A DNA stretch of 64,000 bases from Clostridia bacterium (GTDB taxonomy: Bacteria > Bacillota > Clostridia > Oscillospirales > UBA644): contig JAGASR010000014.1 in assembly GCA_017621705.1 (NCBI GenBank), forward strand, positions 107,469 to 171,468. Direction: 5' to 3'. The translations under genes and the position numbers were made by a program. The notes under the pieces are model-generated. The model did not search any database. It was not told the DNA's origin and saw nothing but the letters and a program-made list of their open reading frames with translations. Of this stretch, positions 51,649-61,116 are shown one piece after another. How positions within the stretch are numbered: position 1 is the first letter of the stretch; each line of letters begins with the position of its first letter.

Positions 51649-51677
51649 TTGCATTTTATTTTTTAATGTGATATAAT
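51649..51677 (+). promoter_or_regulatory. Probable promoter of the rimP-nusA-infB operon
   Basis: TTGCAT (51649-51654), 17-base spacer, TATAAT (51672-51677) with an upstream TG (extended -10). The -35 is weak. Confidence 0.65.
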
Positions 51678-51683
51678 CTTTAA

Positions 51684-51709
51684 TAAGAGCGGTACCAAAA
51701 CCGCTCTTA
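51684..51709 (+). repeat. Perfect 10-bp stem-loop at the predicted 5' end of the rimP mRNA
   Basis: TAAGAGCGGT-ACCAAA-ACCGCTCTTA. It begins at about the predicted transcription start, so it could act as a 5' stabiliser or, less likely, a short attenuator; only ATAG follows. Confidence 0.7.
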
Positions 51710-51736
51710 ATAGTTTATATAGGGGATTTTTACCAG

Positions 51737-52198
51737 ATGTCTATCGTAGATACCGTTAAACAAACCGCAGAACCGATCGTAAAAGAACTCGGACTTGAGC
51801 TGTGGGATGTTGAATTCAAAAAAGAAGGCTCCGAGTATTTTCTTCGTGTTTATATCGATCGCCCCGAAGGCGTTTGGATAAGCGACTGCGAAGCGGTTTC
51901 GAGAAAACTCGACCCGATCATCGATGAGCTTGATCTTATCGAGCATTCGTACGACTTCGAAGTTCTCTCTGCAGGCCTTGTAAGAGATCTCAAAACGACC
52001 GCCCATATGAACCGCTACTGCGGAAAGACCGTTTCCGTAAGCCTTTATAAGGCGAACGACGATCTCGTTCCGAGAAGCAAAAAGTTCGATGCCGTTCTCG
52101 TTTGCGCAGATGATGAATTTGTAACTCTTGAAATAAACGGTGAACAGAAAAGGGCAGACAGAAAGACTGTTGCCAAAATAACGATAGACCTCGTTTAA
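51737..52198 (+). CDS. rimP: Ribosome maturation factor RimP
   Basis: 153 residues, needed for 30S subunit assembly. Contains LGLELWDVEFKKEGSEYFLRV and CEAVSRKLDPIIDELDLIE in the N-terminal domain, the SAGLVRDLKT linker (usually SPGxxRPL), and an SH3-like C-terminal domain. First gene of the operon; the 47-base gap to nusA has no terminator. Confidence 0.94.
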   Translation: MSIVDTVKQTAEPIVKELGLELWDVEFKKEGSEYFLRVYIDRPEGVWISDCEAVSRKLDPIIDELDLIEHSYDFEVLSAGLVRDLKTTAHMNRYCGKTVSVSLYKANDDLVPRSKKFDAVLVCADDEFVTLEINGEQKRADRKTVAKITIDLV

Positions 52199-52244
52199 TA
52201 TAATTTACTAACACAAGCCACGATCAAAAGGAATGGAGAATATA

Positions 52245-53276
52245 ATGAAATCTGAATTTTACGACGCTTTGGACTTGATCCAGAAGGAAAAAGGAATTCC
52301 CAAAGAATACATGCTTGAAAAAATCAAAGCAGGTATCATCGCTTCTATCCGCAGAGATAAACAGGTCCTTCAGGACAATATTGACGTAGCATTCGACGAA
52401 GTCAATAAAACGATGCGTGTTTTTATTAAAAAGACCGTCGTTGAAGAAGTTAATTTCCCCTCCGCAGAGCTTTCTCTCGACCAGGCTCAGCAGATCAATC
52501 CGAACTATCAGATCGGCGACGTTGTCGAATTTGACTGCGACACCTCTTCTGTAGGCCGTATCGCCGCAAAAGTAGGTAAAAACGTAATTATTCAGGCTAT
52601 CAACGAAGCTGTAAACGGCTCGCTTCTTCAGGAATTTGAAGATATGAAGGGCACTATCGTAACAGGCGTTGTTTCCCGTGTCGATGAACGCGGCAAATGC
52701 ATTTATATCGAAATTAAAGATTACGAAATGCAGATGTCCGAAAAAGACCTCATCCCCGGCGAAAAACCGAAAGACGGCGACCGTCTTAAAGTTTGCGTAT
52801 CCGATGTAAGACGCGGTTCCAAGAGCCAGGAAATCGTTCTTTCCCGTTCCAATACCGAATTCCTCCGTTGCCTTTTCGAGATCGAAGTTCCCGAAATTGC
52901 AGACGGCACCGTTGAAATAAAAGGTATTTCCAGAGAAGCGGGTTCCAGATCCAAAGTTGCTGTCGTTTCCAACGATGAAAACGTTGATGCAGTAGGCTCC
53001 TGTATCGGTCCGAAACAGGCAAGAATCATGGCTATCATCAGCAATCTTAACGGCGAACGCATTGACCTTATCAAGTACAGCGACGATCCCGAAGAATATG
53101 TCAGAGCTGCTCTTTCTCCCGCAAGCGTTCGCATCGGTGAGATCGACGTTGAAGCTAAATCCTGCAAAGTAATCGTTCCCGCAGATCAGCTTTCCCTCGC
53201 AATCGGTAAAACCGGTCAGAACGTACGTCTCGCAGCTCGCCTTACCGGTTACAGAATAGATATCATCGCTGAATAA
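52245..53276 (+). CDS. nusA: Transcription termination/antitermination protein NusA
   Basis: 343 residues from MKSEFYDALDLIQKEKGIPK; GGAG 6 bases upstream chooses this ATG over one four codons earlier. Domains: RNA-polymerase-binding N-terminus (1-125), S1 (130-200), KH1 and KH2 (205-343), with ISREAGSRSKVAV, VGSCIGPKQARIMAI and QLSLAIGKTGQNVRLAARLTG as expected. The C-terminal acidic repeats of enterobacterial NusA are absent, as usual in Firmicutes. Binds nascent RNA and influences pausing. Confidence 0.96.
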   Translation: MKSEFYDALDLIQKEKGIPKEYMLEKIKAGIIASIRRDKQVLQDNIDVAFDEVNKTMRVFIKKTVVEEVNFPSAELSLDQAQQINPNYQIGDVVEFDCDTSSVGRIAAKVGKNVIIQAINEAVNGSLLQEFEDMKGTIVTGVVSRVDERGKCIYIEIKDYEMQMSEKDLIPGEKPKDGDRLKVCVSDVRRGSKSQEIVLSRSNTEFLRCLFEIEVPEIADGTVEIKGISREAGSRSKVAVVSNDENVDAVGSCIGPKQARIMAIISNLNGERIDLIKYSDDPEEYVRAALSPASVRIGEIDVEAKSCKVIVPADQLSLAIGKTGQNVRLAARLTGYRIDIIAE

Positions 53277-53278
53277 CC

Positions 53279-53563
53279 GTGAAGAAAAAAAGAGAAAAAG
53301 GTGCGTTCCTTCGCCAATGCGTAGGTTGCGGCAGGAGAGCACATAAGAGTGAATTTATTCGTATAGCCGCAACTGCGGACGGCATTGTTGCCATCGATGA
53401 AAAATCATCTCTCGGCGGCAGAGGTGCTTATCTTTGCAAAGATGAAGCATGCCTCAAAAAAGCCGTTAAAAACGGACGCATGAGCAAAACTCTCAGAATA
53501 AACGTTCCGGATGAGATATACGAAAATTTAAAGATTACGGCGGATAAAAACGTTAATGAATGA
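53279..53563 (+). CDS. ylxR: YlxR-family RNA-binding protein (RnpM)
   Basis: 94 residues with a GTG start 2 bases after nusA. Family signatures RQCVGCGRRAHKSEFIRI and GRGAYLCKDEACLKKAVKNG. Homologues bind RNA and modulate RNase P. Overlaps the next gene by 8 bases. Confidence 0.93.
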   Translation: MKKKREKGAFLRQCVGCGRRAHKSEFIRIAATADGIVAIDEKSSLGGRGAYLCKDEACLKKAVKNGRMSKTLRINVPDEIYENLKITADKNVNE

Positions 53564-53864
53564 AAAATACATTCCCGATCCTTTTCTTACAACGCTCGGC
53601 CTTGCGCACAGAGCAGGAAAGATCATTATGGGTTGGGACAGAATAGAAGAGTATTCGGGCCATATCGTTTTTAATATCGTTGCATCAGATGCGGCGGAGC
53701 GTGTTGTCCGTAATGCTCAGAAAAGAGCGGAAACGATTTGCATTGAATATTCAATGGATGCTCTCGGTTCCGCATTGGGAATAAAAAGAGCCGCGGTCGT
53801 TGCCGTTACCGACGACGGTTTTGCGGAGCTTTTAAAGAAAAAATTGCAAAACAATAGATCTTGA
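53556..53864 (+). CDS. L7Ae-family ribosomal-like RNA-binding protein (YlxQ)
   Basis: 102 residues starting MNEKYIPDPFLTTLGLAHRA. L7Ae/L30e fold with LGLAHRAGKIIMGWD and FNIVASDAAERVVRNAQ. Homologues bind kink-turn RNA. Translationally coupled to ylxR by overlap. About 46 bases separate it from infB. Confidence 0.9.
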   Translation: MNEKYIPDPFLTTLGLAHRAGKIIMGWDRIEEYSGHIVFNIVASDAAERVVRNAQKRAETICIEYSMDALGSALGIKRAAVVAVTDDGFAELLKKKLQNNRS

Positions 53865-53910
53865 CAATATATCATCTATTTATCGCTAATAATATACGGG
53901 GAGTAATTTG

Positions 53911-56655
53911 ATGAGTTTACACAATAAGTACAGAGTCCACGAGATCAGCAAGGATTTCAATCTTAAAAGTAATGATATACTTGCTCTTCTTACCGAAAAA
54001 TTCGGAGAAAGCGGCAATTCTCATATGACCGCTCTTACCGACAAAGAATTGGATTACCTTTTCGACTACTACACACAGAACGATAAGGTAAAAGATTTTG
54101 CTACCTATTTTTCCGAAATGGACAGACTTGCCGCTGAGCGTAAGGCCGCAGAAGCAAAGGCAGTAGCGGATTCCAAAGCTGCCGAAGAAGAAAAAGTCCG
54201 TAAAGAAACTGAAGCGAAAGCAGCTGCAAAAGCTGCTGCCGAAAAAGCCGCAGCAGAGGAAAAGGCACGCAAAGAAGCAGAAGAAAAGGCTCGTAAAGAA
54301 GCTGAAGAAAGAGCTCTCAAAGAGGCTGAAGAAAAAGCTCGTAAGGAAGCAGAAGCAAAAGCTGCTGCCGAAAAAGCTGCCGCTGAAGAAAAGGCTCGCA
54401 AAGAAGCTGAAGAAAAAGCACGTAAAGAGGCTGAAGCTGCAAAAGTTGCCGCAAATAAAGCTTCCAACGAAAACAGAGATGACAGAAATAAAGATAAAAA
54501 ATCCAAATTCGAACGTTTCTCCGTTGAAAATGCTAAAAATCAGCAGAAGAACCAGAACAATAATAAAGATAAAAAGGACAAAGATCGTCCCGATAAGCAG
54601 AAGACCATCGTTCCCCGCCGTATAGAGAACGATTCCGAAGATGCAACCATCACTGTCATTGATAAAGATATTGTCAACGAAAATGTCAAGGTCGTAGATA
54701 CTCGTACCGCAACTAACGTTAATCTTTCCAAATATGACGAACGTCTTAATGATATCGTCGGCGACAGAGCTAACAAAGATTACGGTAAGAGCAAACAAAA
54801 AATCAAAAACAAGAATAAATCCAAATCTCAGTACGATAATAAACGTGAGGACGAACTCGCAAAACTCAAACGTATCGAGCAGTATGAAAAGGACAGAAAG
54901 AAGCATCTTTCCAATGTTGTCCTTCCTGAACAGCTCTCCGTTTCCGAGCTTGCCGCAGCTCTCCGCATGACCAATGCCGAAGTCGTTAAAAAACTCATGC
55001 TTCTCGGCATCATGGCATCTGCCGCTCAGATCATCGACTATGATACCGCAGCTCTCGTTGCCGAAGAGCTCGGTGCTACTGTTTCCAAACAGGTAGTTGT
55101 TACCATTGAAGATAAACTTATCGACGATACTGAAGATACAGAAGAAGATCTCGAACCCAGAAGCCCTGTTGTTGTAGTTATGGGTCACGTTGACCACGGT
55201 AAAACTTCTCTGCTCGACGCTATCCGTCATACCAATGTAACCAGTGGCGAAGCAGGTGGTATTACTCAGCATATCGGTGCTTACACTGTTGAGATCAACG
55301 GAAGCAGCATCACATTCCTCGATACCCCCGGTCATGCGGCATTTACTTCCATGCGTGCACGCGGCGCTCAGGTTACCGATATCGTAATCCTTGTTGTTGC
55401 GGGCGACGACGGTATTATGCCTCAGACTGTAGAAGCTATCAACCACTCCAAGGCTGCAGGCGTTCCCATTATTGTTGCAGTCAACAAAATGGATAAACCC
55501 GAATCTAACTTTGACCGTGTTATGCAGGCTCTTACCGAGTACGAACTCGTTCCCGAACAGTGGGGCGGCGATACTATCTGTGTTCCCGTTTCCGCTACCG
55601 CCAGACAGGGTATTGAATCCCTTCTCGAAATGGTTCAGCTCGTTGCAGAAGTCAGAGAACTTAAAGCTAATCCCAACAGAAAAGCAAAAGGTACCGTCAT
55701 CGAAGCAAAACTTGATAAAGGCCGCGGCCCTGTTGCTACTGTTCTTGTTCAGAACGGTACTCTCCATGCAGGTGACGTACTCGTTGCAGGCACTGCAGTA
55801 GGCCGTATCCGTAATATGATCGATGATAAGGGCAACCGCATTACCGTTGCACCTCCGTCTACTCCCGTTGAAATCACCGGTTTTTCCGATGTTCCCGCCG
55901 CAGGCGATCTTTTCTATGTTGTTGACGATGAACGTATGGCTCGTGAACTTGTCGAACAGAGAAAACACGAACAGAAAGAAGAACTTGCAAAAGCAAACAC
56001 CGCCGTTACTCTTGACGACCTCTTCTCTCAGATCAAAGAGGGTAGCATAAAGGATCTTAATATCATCGTAAAAGCAGACGTTCAGGGTTCTGCTGAAGCA
56101 GTCAAAGCTTCTCTTGAAAAACTCTCGAACGAAGAAGTACGCGTTCGCGTTATTCATAACGCAGTCGGCGGTATTACAGAAAGCGACGTTATGCTTGCAA
56201 CCGCATCCAACGCTATTATCGTTGGCTTTAACGTCAGACCTGACCCCGGTGCAAAACAGAGCGCAGAAAAAGACGGCGTAGATATGCGTCTTTACAGAGT
56301 TATTTACGACTGCCTTAATGAAATCGAAGCTGCTATGAAGGGTATGCTTGCGCCCAAATTCCGCGAAGTATCTCTCGGTATGGCAGAAGTCCGTCAGACA
56401 TTCCGTGTTTCCGGTGTCGGAACCATCGCAGGTTGTTATGTCAAAGACGGTAAGATCACCCGTTCCGCAGAAGTTCGACTTATCAGAGACGGTATCGTTG
56501 TTCACGAAGGCAAGATCGACTCCCTTAAACGCTTCAAAGACGATGCTTCCGAAGTTAAGCAGGGTTACGAATGCGGTATCGGTCTTGAAAGATTTAACGA
56601 TGTTAAGGAAGGCGACATGATCGAAGCTTTCATTAACGAAGAAATAAAGCAATAA
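53911..56655 (+). CDS. infB: Translation initiation factor IF-2
   Basis: 914 residues from the ATG at 53911, with GGGGAG 7 bases upstream, preferred to a TTG one codon earlier. An N-terminal IF2_N helix domain (1-60) is followed by a low-complexity Ala/Glu/Lys coiled coil (about 70-190), a basic Asn/Lys linker, and a second IF2_N domain near 335. The G domain begins near 425: G1 [10 protein letters not shown]3 DTPGHAAF, G4 NKMD. Domains II, III and the fMet-tRNA-binding C2 domain complete it. GTPase that places initiator tRNA. Confidence 0.97.
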   Translation: MSLHNKYRVHEISKDFNLKSNDILALLTEKFGESGNSHMTALTDKELDYLFDYYTQNDKVKDFATYFSEMDRLAAERKAAEAKAVADSKAAEEEKVRKETEAKAAAKAAAEKAAAEEKARKEAEEKARKEAEERALKEAEEKARKEAEAKAAAEKAAAEEKARKEAEEKARKEAEAAKVAANKASNENRDDRNKDKKSKFERFSVENAKNQQKNQNNNKDKKDKDRPDKQKTIVPRRIENDSEDATITVIDKDIVNENVKVVDTRTATNVNLSKYDERLNDIVGDRANKDYGKSKQKIKNKNKSKSQYDNKREDELAKLKRIEQYEKDRKKHLSNVVLPEQLSVSELAAALRMTNAEVVKKLMLLGIMASAAQIIDYDTAALVAEELGATVSKQVVVTIEDKLIDDTEDTEEDLEPRSPVVVVMGHVDHGKTSLLDAIRHTNVTSGEAGGITQHIGAYTVEINGSSITFLDTPGHAAFTSMRARGAQVTDIVILVVAGDDGIMPQTVEAINHSKAAGVPIIVAVNKMDKPESNFDRVMQALTEYELVPEQWGGDTICVPVSATARQGIESLLEMVQLVAEVRELKANPNRKAKGTVIEAKLDKGRGPVATVLVQNGTLHAGDVLVAGTAVGRIRNMIDDKGNRITVAPPSTPVEITGFSDVPAAGDLFYVVDDERMARELVEQRKHEQKEELAKANTAVTLDDLFSQIKEGSIKDLNIIVKADVQGSAEAVKASLEKLSNEEVRVRVIHNAVGGITESDVMLATASNAIIVGFNVRPDPGAKQSAEKDGVDMRLYRVIYDCLNEIEAAMKGMLAPKFREVSLGMAEVRQTFRVSGVGTIAGCYVKDGKITRSAEVRLIRDGIVVHEGKIDSLKRFKDDASEVKQGYECGIGLERFNDVKEGDMIEAFINEEIKQ
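54120..54470 (+). repeat. Coding low-complexity repeat in IF-2
   Basis: Repeats of the heptad-like unit [17 protein letters not shown] interspersed with [10 protein letters not shown], charged coiled coil. Such tracts vary in length between strains; this one could mislead assembly or alignment. Confidence 0.85.
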
Positions 56656-56664
56656 AGGAATATT

Positions 56665-57018
56665 ATGGCTAATTTTAAAAGAGACAGAATAAATGAAGAA
56701 GTCAGAAGAGAGGTCTCCGAAATCCTCTCCACTGTCAAAGACCCTCGAATTCCTCCAATGCCCTCGGTCGTTGCCGCGAATGTGACCGGTGACCTTGAAG
56801 AAGCCCGTATTTACGTCAGTTTCTTTACTGAATACGATGAAAAAGAGGTAAAACAGGGCCTTAAAGCCGCTTCGGGTTTCGTACGTAAAAAACTCGGGGA
56901 AAGACTTAAACTTCGCGCTGTCCCGAAGATCATTTTTATTCTTGACCACTCTATTGAGACGGGCGCAAGAATAAACGATATACTGAGAGGTTTGAACAGT
57001 GAAAACGATGCTGACTGA
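56665..57018 (+). CDS. rbfA: 30S ribosome-binding factor A
   Basis: 117 residues; AAAGGA site. Single KH-type domain with RINEEVRREVSEILSTVKDP and the conserved ARIYVSFF and LKLRAVPKIIFILDHSIETG. Cold-related 30S maturation factor. Overlaps the following gene by 20 bases. Confidence 0.94.
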   Translation: MANFKRDRINEEVRREVSEILSTVKDPRIPPMPSVVAANVTGDLEEARIYVSFFTEYDEKEVKQGLKAASGFVRKKLGERLKLRAVPKIIFILDHSIETGARINDILRGLNSENDAD

Positions 57019-58003
57019 TAAACAGGTTTCCCTGTTTTCCGAACTTCTCAAAAGAGATAATTTTTGTATAGTCATGCACAAATCGCCGGACGGAGACACT
57101 ATTGGGTCTTCGTTCGCGCTTTTGTCTGCCCTGAAAAAAATGGGTAAAAATGCGCAGATAGTCTGCAGTGACGAAGTTCCGCCGCAGATGCGCTTTATAA
57201 GTGACGGTATCGATGTTTTCGATCTTCAGTTTGAACCTGAGACCGTTGTTTCCGTAGATATCGCTTCTCAGACTCTTTTCGGCGAAAAATACGCTTATTT
57301 GTCCGAAAAAGTCGATTTTGCCATCGACCATCATTTTTCCAATACTTTTTACGCAAAGGAAACTATTCTTTGCGATAAGATGTCTTCTGCAGGCGAAGTT
57401 ATGTTTCACCTTTTCAAAAGTGCAGGAATAGAGTTTGATGATTATATCGCAAAAAAACTTTATACCGCCATTTCTTTTGACTCGGGTTGTTTCCGTTTTT
57501 CCAATACTTCTCCCGAAACACACCTTGCAGCTGCGGAACTTTTAAGATATGATTTTGATGCATCCGCAATCAATACAAAAATGTTTGACTGCGCATCTCT
57601 CGCTCAGTTGAAGATCGAAAGCGATGCTCTGAACTCTGTCAGACAGTATAAAGACAATCAAATAACCATGGTAACCGTCCGTTATGCCCAGGTTGAAAAA
57701 CTCGGCGTTAACGAAAACGAACTCGGCGGACTTACCGCTATAACCCGACGTGTTGCAGGTACTGTCGTCGGTATAACCGTCAGAGAAAAAAGCGACGGTG
57801 AAATAAGAATTTCCTTGCGTTCTCAGCAGGAAGCGCCTCTTGCGGATTTTGACGTTTCAAAAGTTGCCGCAAAATTCGGCGGCGGCGGTCATGTCCGTGC
57901 CGCAGGTCTTTCGATGAGATGCTCTGTTGAAGAAGCTGAGCAAAAAATACTTGAAGCTGTAATAGAGGAGTGGGACAGGCTTTATGATAATCCCTGTAAA
58001 TAA
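56999..58003 (+). CDS. nrnA: DHH-family phosphoesterase, NrnA-like (nanoRNase / pAp phosphatase)
   Basis: 334 residues from a GTG at 56999; GAGAGG 8 bases upstream favours it over an ATG three codons later. DHH domain: HKSPDGDTIGSSFALL, then FAIDHHFSN. The DHHA1 domain ends in KFGGGGHVRAAGLSM. Degrades short RNA and converts pAp to AMP. Overlaps rbfA and truB by 20 bases each, typical of this operon. Confidence 0.94.
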   Translation: MKTMLTDKQVSLFSELLKRDNFCIVMHKSPDGDTIGSSFALLSALKKMGKNAQIVCSDEVPPQMRFISDGIDVFDLQFEPETVVSVDIASQTLFGEKYAYLSEKVDFAIDHHFSNTFYAKETILCDKMSSAGEVMFHLFKSAGIEFDDYIAKKLYTAISFDSGCFRFSNTSPETHLAAAELLRYDFDASAINTKMFDCASLAQLKIESDALNSVRQYKDNQITMVTVRYAQVEKLGVNENELGGLTAITRRVAGTVVGITVREKSDGEIRISLRSQQEAPLADFDVSKVAAKFGGGGHVRAAGLSMRCSVEEAEQKILEAVIEEWDRLYDNPCK

Positions 58004-58868
58004 ACCTTCGGGCTATACGTCCCACGATATCGTTGCAGGACTGCGCCGTGCAATAGGGGGTAAGGTTAAGATCGGTCATACGGGAACTCTTGATCCGATG
58101 TGCACTGGTGTTCTTCCTGTTTTGACTGAAAATTATACCAAGCTTTCCGATATTTTTCCTTCAGATAAAGCATATATATGCAAGATCTGCCTCGGCATCG
58201 TCACCGATACCGAAGATATAACCGGTGAAGTTATAAGTAAATCCGAAGTAAATGTCACAGAAGATGAATTTAAGGCTGTTCTTTCAAAGTTTATCGGTGA
58301 GATAGATCAAGTTCCACCGATGTATTCTTCTGTTAAAAAGAACGGCGTTCCTCTTTATAAGCTTGCAAGAAAAGGCGTAAGTGTTGAACGAGAAGCTCGA
58401 AGAATAAAGATCTACGATATCGTTTATAACGGTCCTCTTGAAGAGGCCGATACATATTCGTTTACGGTTTACTGTTCTTCGGGAACGTATATCCGTACTC
58501 TTTGCGCAGATATAGGTAACGCTCTCGGATGCGGCGCTTGTATGGGTGCGCTTGAACGTATAAGTTCAAACGGTATAACTCTCGATCGCTGTTACGATTA
58601 TAATGATCTTCTTATTCTTGCCGAAAACGGTATGATCGATAAGATCGCTATTTCTTTTGAATCTGCCTTCGCTCATCTTGACGTCATAACGATTCCCGAA
58701 TCGGGCAGGGTTTATTATCTCAACGGTGGAATTATTTCCGCAAGCCGTATAGTAGGCGTTGAGTTGAAGCCCGAAACCGACTATATTGCGTGCGCCGAAG
58801 ACGGACTTGTCCTCGGTCTTGCGCATACAGATAAAGGACGCTCTGTTAAATCTTTATGGAACAAATAA
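57984..58868 (+). CDS. truB: tRNA pseudouridine(55) synthase
   Basis: 294 residues. Catalytic Asp in VKIGHTGTLDPMCTGVLPV near residue 40; other motifs are KAYICKICLG, QVPPMYSSVKKNGVPLY and SSGTYIRTLCADIG. Makes pseudouridine at tRNA position 55. Overlaps nrnA by 20 and ribF by 13 bases. Confidence 0.96.
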   Translation: MIIPVNKPSGYTSHDIVAGLRRAIGGKVKIGHTGTLDPMCTGVLPVLTENYTKLSDIFPSDKAYICKICLGIVTDTEDITGEVISKSEVNVTEDEFKAVLSKFIGEIDQVPPMYSSVKKNGVPLYKLARKGVSVEREARRIKIYDIVYNGPLEEADTYSFTVYCSSGTYIRTLCADIGNALGCGACMGALERISSNGITLDRCYDYNDLLILAENGMIDKIAISFESAFAHLDVITIPESGRVYYLNGGIISASRIVGVELKPETDYIACAEDGLVLGLAHTDKGRSVKSLWNK

Positions 58869-59785
58869 TAAATAACCCAGATCGCCGTTCTGTCGTCGCC
58901 ATCGGTAATTTTGACGGCGTACACAAAGGCCATCAGCTTGTTTTTTCAAAAACTCTCGAAATCGCGGCAACGGAAAATTTAAATTCCGTTGCCTTGACGT
59001 TTTCTCCTCATCCAAGAAACTTTTTTAATACCGACTGTCCCGTGAAACTTATTACGGATGATGACTATAAGTGTTCTCTGATCAAGTCACTCGGTATTGA
59101 AAAAGTTTTTTTTCAAAAATTCGATTATGACTTTGCTTCGCTTGACTGCGAACAGTTTGTTGAATATCTTAAAGATACGTTTTCCTGCAAAGCAATAGTG
59201 TGCGGTGAGAATTTCAGATTCGGCAAAAAAGCAATGTACGGCACCGATGAACTTTCTTCTGAGTGCAAACGGAACGAAATGAGCCTCTTTGTCGTCAAAA
59301 TAGATAAATCTGTAAATTCTTCCGCCATACGTTCTCTTATCTCAGAAGGAAAACCTTCCGAAGCCGCAGAACTTCTCGGCAGACCTTATTCTATCTCTTC
59401 CACTGTTTTTTACGGAAAGCAGCTCGGAACAAAGATCGGTTTTCCGACAATGAATCAAAAGCTTTTTCCCGGATCTATTATACCTAAATTCGGTGTCTAC
59501 GCAGGATTTGTCGATATTGACGAAAAAACGTATAAAGCTATTGTCAACATAGGCTACAGACCGACTGTCAACAGTGATGTTTCCGATATAGATGCCGAGA
59601 CTCATATATTTGATTTTTCGGGCGATTTGTACGGAAAAACCGTCCGTACGTACATCACGGATTTCATTCGCGAGGAACGAAAATTCAATGATCCGACGGA
59701 ATTGAGCGAACAAATAAAGCAAGATTGTCGTTTTGTCATTGAAAACGATCTTTGTAATCGAAAATATATGCAAAATCAACAATAA
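58856..59785 (+). CDS. ribF: Bifunctional riboflavin kinase / FAD synthetase
   Basis: 309 residues. N-terminal nucleotidyltransferase with VAIGNFDGVHKGHQLV (HxGH-type) and SSAIRSLISEG; C-terminal flavokinase with GRPYSISSTVFYGKQLGTK and IGFPTMNQ, the PTxN ATP motif having Met inserted (PTMN). Converts riboflavin to FMN and FAD. Last gene of the operon. Confidence 0.95.
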   Translation: MEQIINNPDRRSVVAIGNFDGVHKGHQLVFSKTLEIAATENLNSVALTFSPHPRNFFNTDCPVKLITDDDYKCSLIKSLGIEKVFFQKFDYDFASLDCEQFVEYLKDTFSCKAIVCGENFRFGKKAMYGTDELSSECKRNEMSLFVVKIDKSVNSSAIRSLISEGKPSEAAELLGRPYSISSTVFYGKQLGTKIGFPTMNQKLFPGSIIPKFGVYAGFVDIDEKTYKAIVNIGYRPTVNSDVSDIDAETHIFDFSGDLYGKTVRTYITDFIREERKFNDPTELSEQIKQDCRFVIENDLCNRKYMQNQQ

Positions 59786-59821
59786 AATCCGAATAATTTG
59801 TTACAAACAGGGGGTTCCCTA

Positions 59822-59850
59822 TTGCAATTTGCACAAAAAAGCTGTATAAT
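59822..59850 (+). promoter_or_regulatory. Promoter of the CdaR-like/ftsEX unit
   Basis: TTGCAA (59822-59827), 17-base spacer, TATAAT (59845-59850). Confidence 0.75.
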
Positions 59851-59931
59851 ATTGATGTATGGATTAAACACAGGTAAAAGTATACAAAAAATATCGTGCA
59901 TATTTTTAAAGGGATAGGTGTAATTGAAATT

Positions 59932-61017
59932 ATGTCAAGCAGATTGTTTCAAAGTGTAGTTCTGCAAATGAAAGAGTGTACAGACAGGACCATTGGTGTC
60001 GTTGACGATCAGGCAAATGTTATTGCCAGTACCGACCTCAGCCTTATCGGTCAGTCTATAGGCAGTAATCTTAACGATATCATGTCTATGTCCGATGTTA
60101 ATATTATCAACGGATATACATATCGCGTTATCGGTTCCCGTATCAAGATGGAGCATGTCTGCTTTGTCAAAGGTACAGACCAGGTTGCTGAATCTGTTTC
60201 GGGTATCCTTGCCGTTTCTCTCGGCGCTCTTAAAGAATATAACGACGAAAAGTATGATAAGATAAATTTCGTCAAAAATGTCATGCTCGAAAATATTCTT
60301 CAGGGCGATATCTACGCGAAAAGCAAGGAAGTACGTTTTGCGGACGAAATGCCTCGCGTCGTCATTCTTATCCGTCTTCTTGACAGAACCGAAATCTTTG
60401 CATATGACATTATTCAGAGCCTTTTCCCCGAAAAAGCCAAAGACTTTATTATAAACGTCGGTGAAAACGATATTGCGCTCGTAAAAGAGGTCAAGCCTTC
60501 TATTGAGATCAAAGACCTTGAAAAGCTTGCTCATTCTATCGTCGATACTCTTAACAGTGAATTCTACACCCGTGCCGTTGTAGGTATCGGTTCGGTTGTT
60601 GAATCAATAAGAGATCTTCCCCGTTCATATAAAGAAGCGCAGGTAGCTATCGAAGTTGGTAAGGTATTTGACGTTGAAAAAGTTATCATGAGCTATAATA
60701 ACCTTGGTATCGGTCGTCTTATTTACTATCTCCCGACGACTCTCTGCCAGACTTTCCTCGATGAGATCTTCAAAAAAGGCTCTATCGATTCTCTTGATCA
60801 CGAAACACTTTTCACCATTCAGAAATTCTTCGAAAACAATCTGAACGTATCCGAAACTTCCAGAAAGCTCTTCGTTCACAGAAATACCCTCGTTTATCGT
60901 CTCGAAAAGATCAGACGTCTTACAGGTCTCGATCTTAAAGAATTCGACCATGCGATCGTATTCAAAGTAGCTCTTATGGTTCGCAAATATCTCTCTTCCG
61001 ACCCCATGAAATTCTGA
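59932..61017 (+). CDS. CdaR/PucR-family transcriptional regulator
   Basis: 361 residues from MSSRLFQSVVLQMKECTDRT; AGGTG 11 bases upstream. N-terminal sugar-diacid-recognition-like domain (about 1-130: GVVDDQANVIASTDLSLIGQ), a GGDEF_2-like middle (about 145-280), and a C-terminal PucR helix-turn-helix (NVSETSRKLFVHRNTLVYRL). In Clostridia such a gene often precedes ftsE, as here, hinting at a link to division or wall growth; effector unknown. The 99-base gap to ftsE has no terminator. Confidence 0.88.
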   Translation: MSSRLFQSVVLQMKECTDRTIGVVDDQANVIASTDLSLIGQSIGSNLNDIMSMSDVNIINGYTYRVIGSRIKMEHVCFVKGTDQVAESVSGILAVSLGALKEYNDEKYDKINFVKNVMLENILQGDIYAKSKEVRFADEMPRVVILIRLLDRTEIFAYDIIQSLFPEKAKDFIINVGENDIALVKEVKPSIEIKDLEKLAHSIVDTLNSEFYTRAVVGIGSVVESIRDLPRSYKEAQVAIEVGKVFDVEKVIMSYNNLGIGRLIYYLPTTLCQTFLDEIFKKGSIDSLDHETLFTIQKFFENNLNVSETSRKLFVHRNTLVYRLEKIRRLTGLDLKEFDHAIVFKVALMVRKYLSSDPMKF

Positions 61018-61116
61018 TAACCAAACACAACACACAGATATAACCACATAGGGAAGAGAAAATACTCGGATATTTTCAGTCGAATATGAACTATTCCTTG
61101 AAAGCGAGTAAATGTT

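Noticed and set aside
53862..53911. Internal promoter before infB (TTGACA at the end of ylxQ)
   Set aside because: No -10 box at 16-18 bases; the nearest TA-rich sequence is at about 21 bases.
53917..57099. Open frame of about 1060 codons on the minus strand opposite infB and rbfA
   Set aside because: It mirrors well-supported genes; its product is a low-complexity Phe/Cys/Asn-rich sequence with no ribosome site. Long antisense frames arise here because the real genes avoid TTA, CTA and TCA codons.
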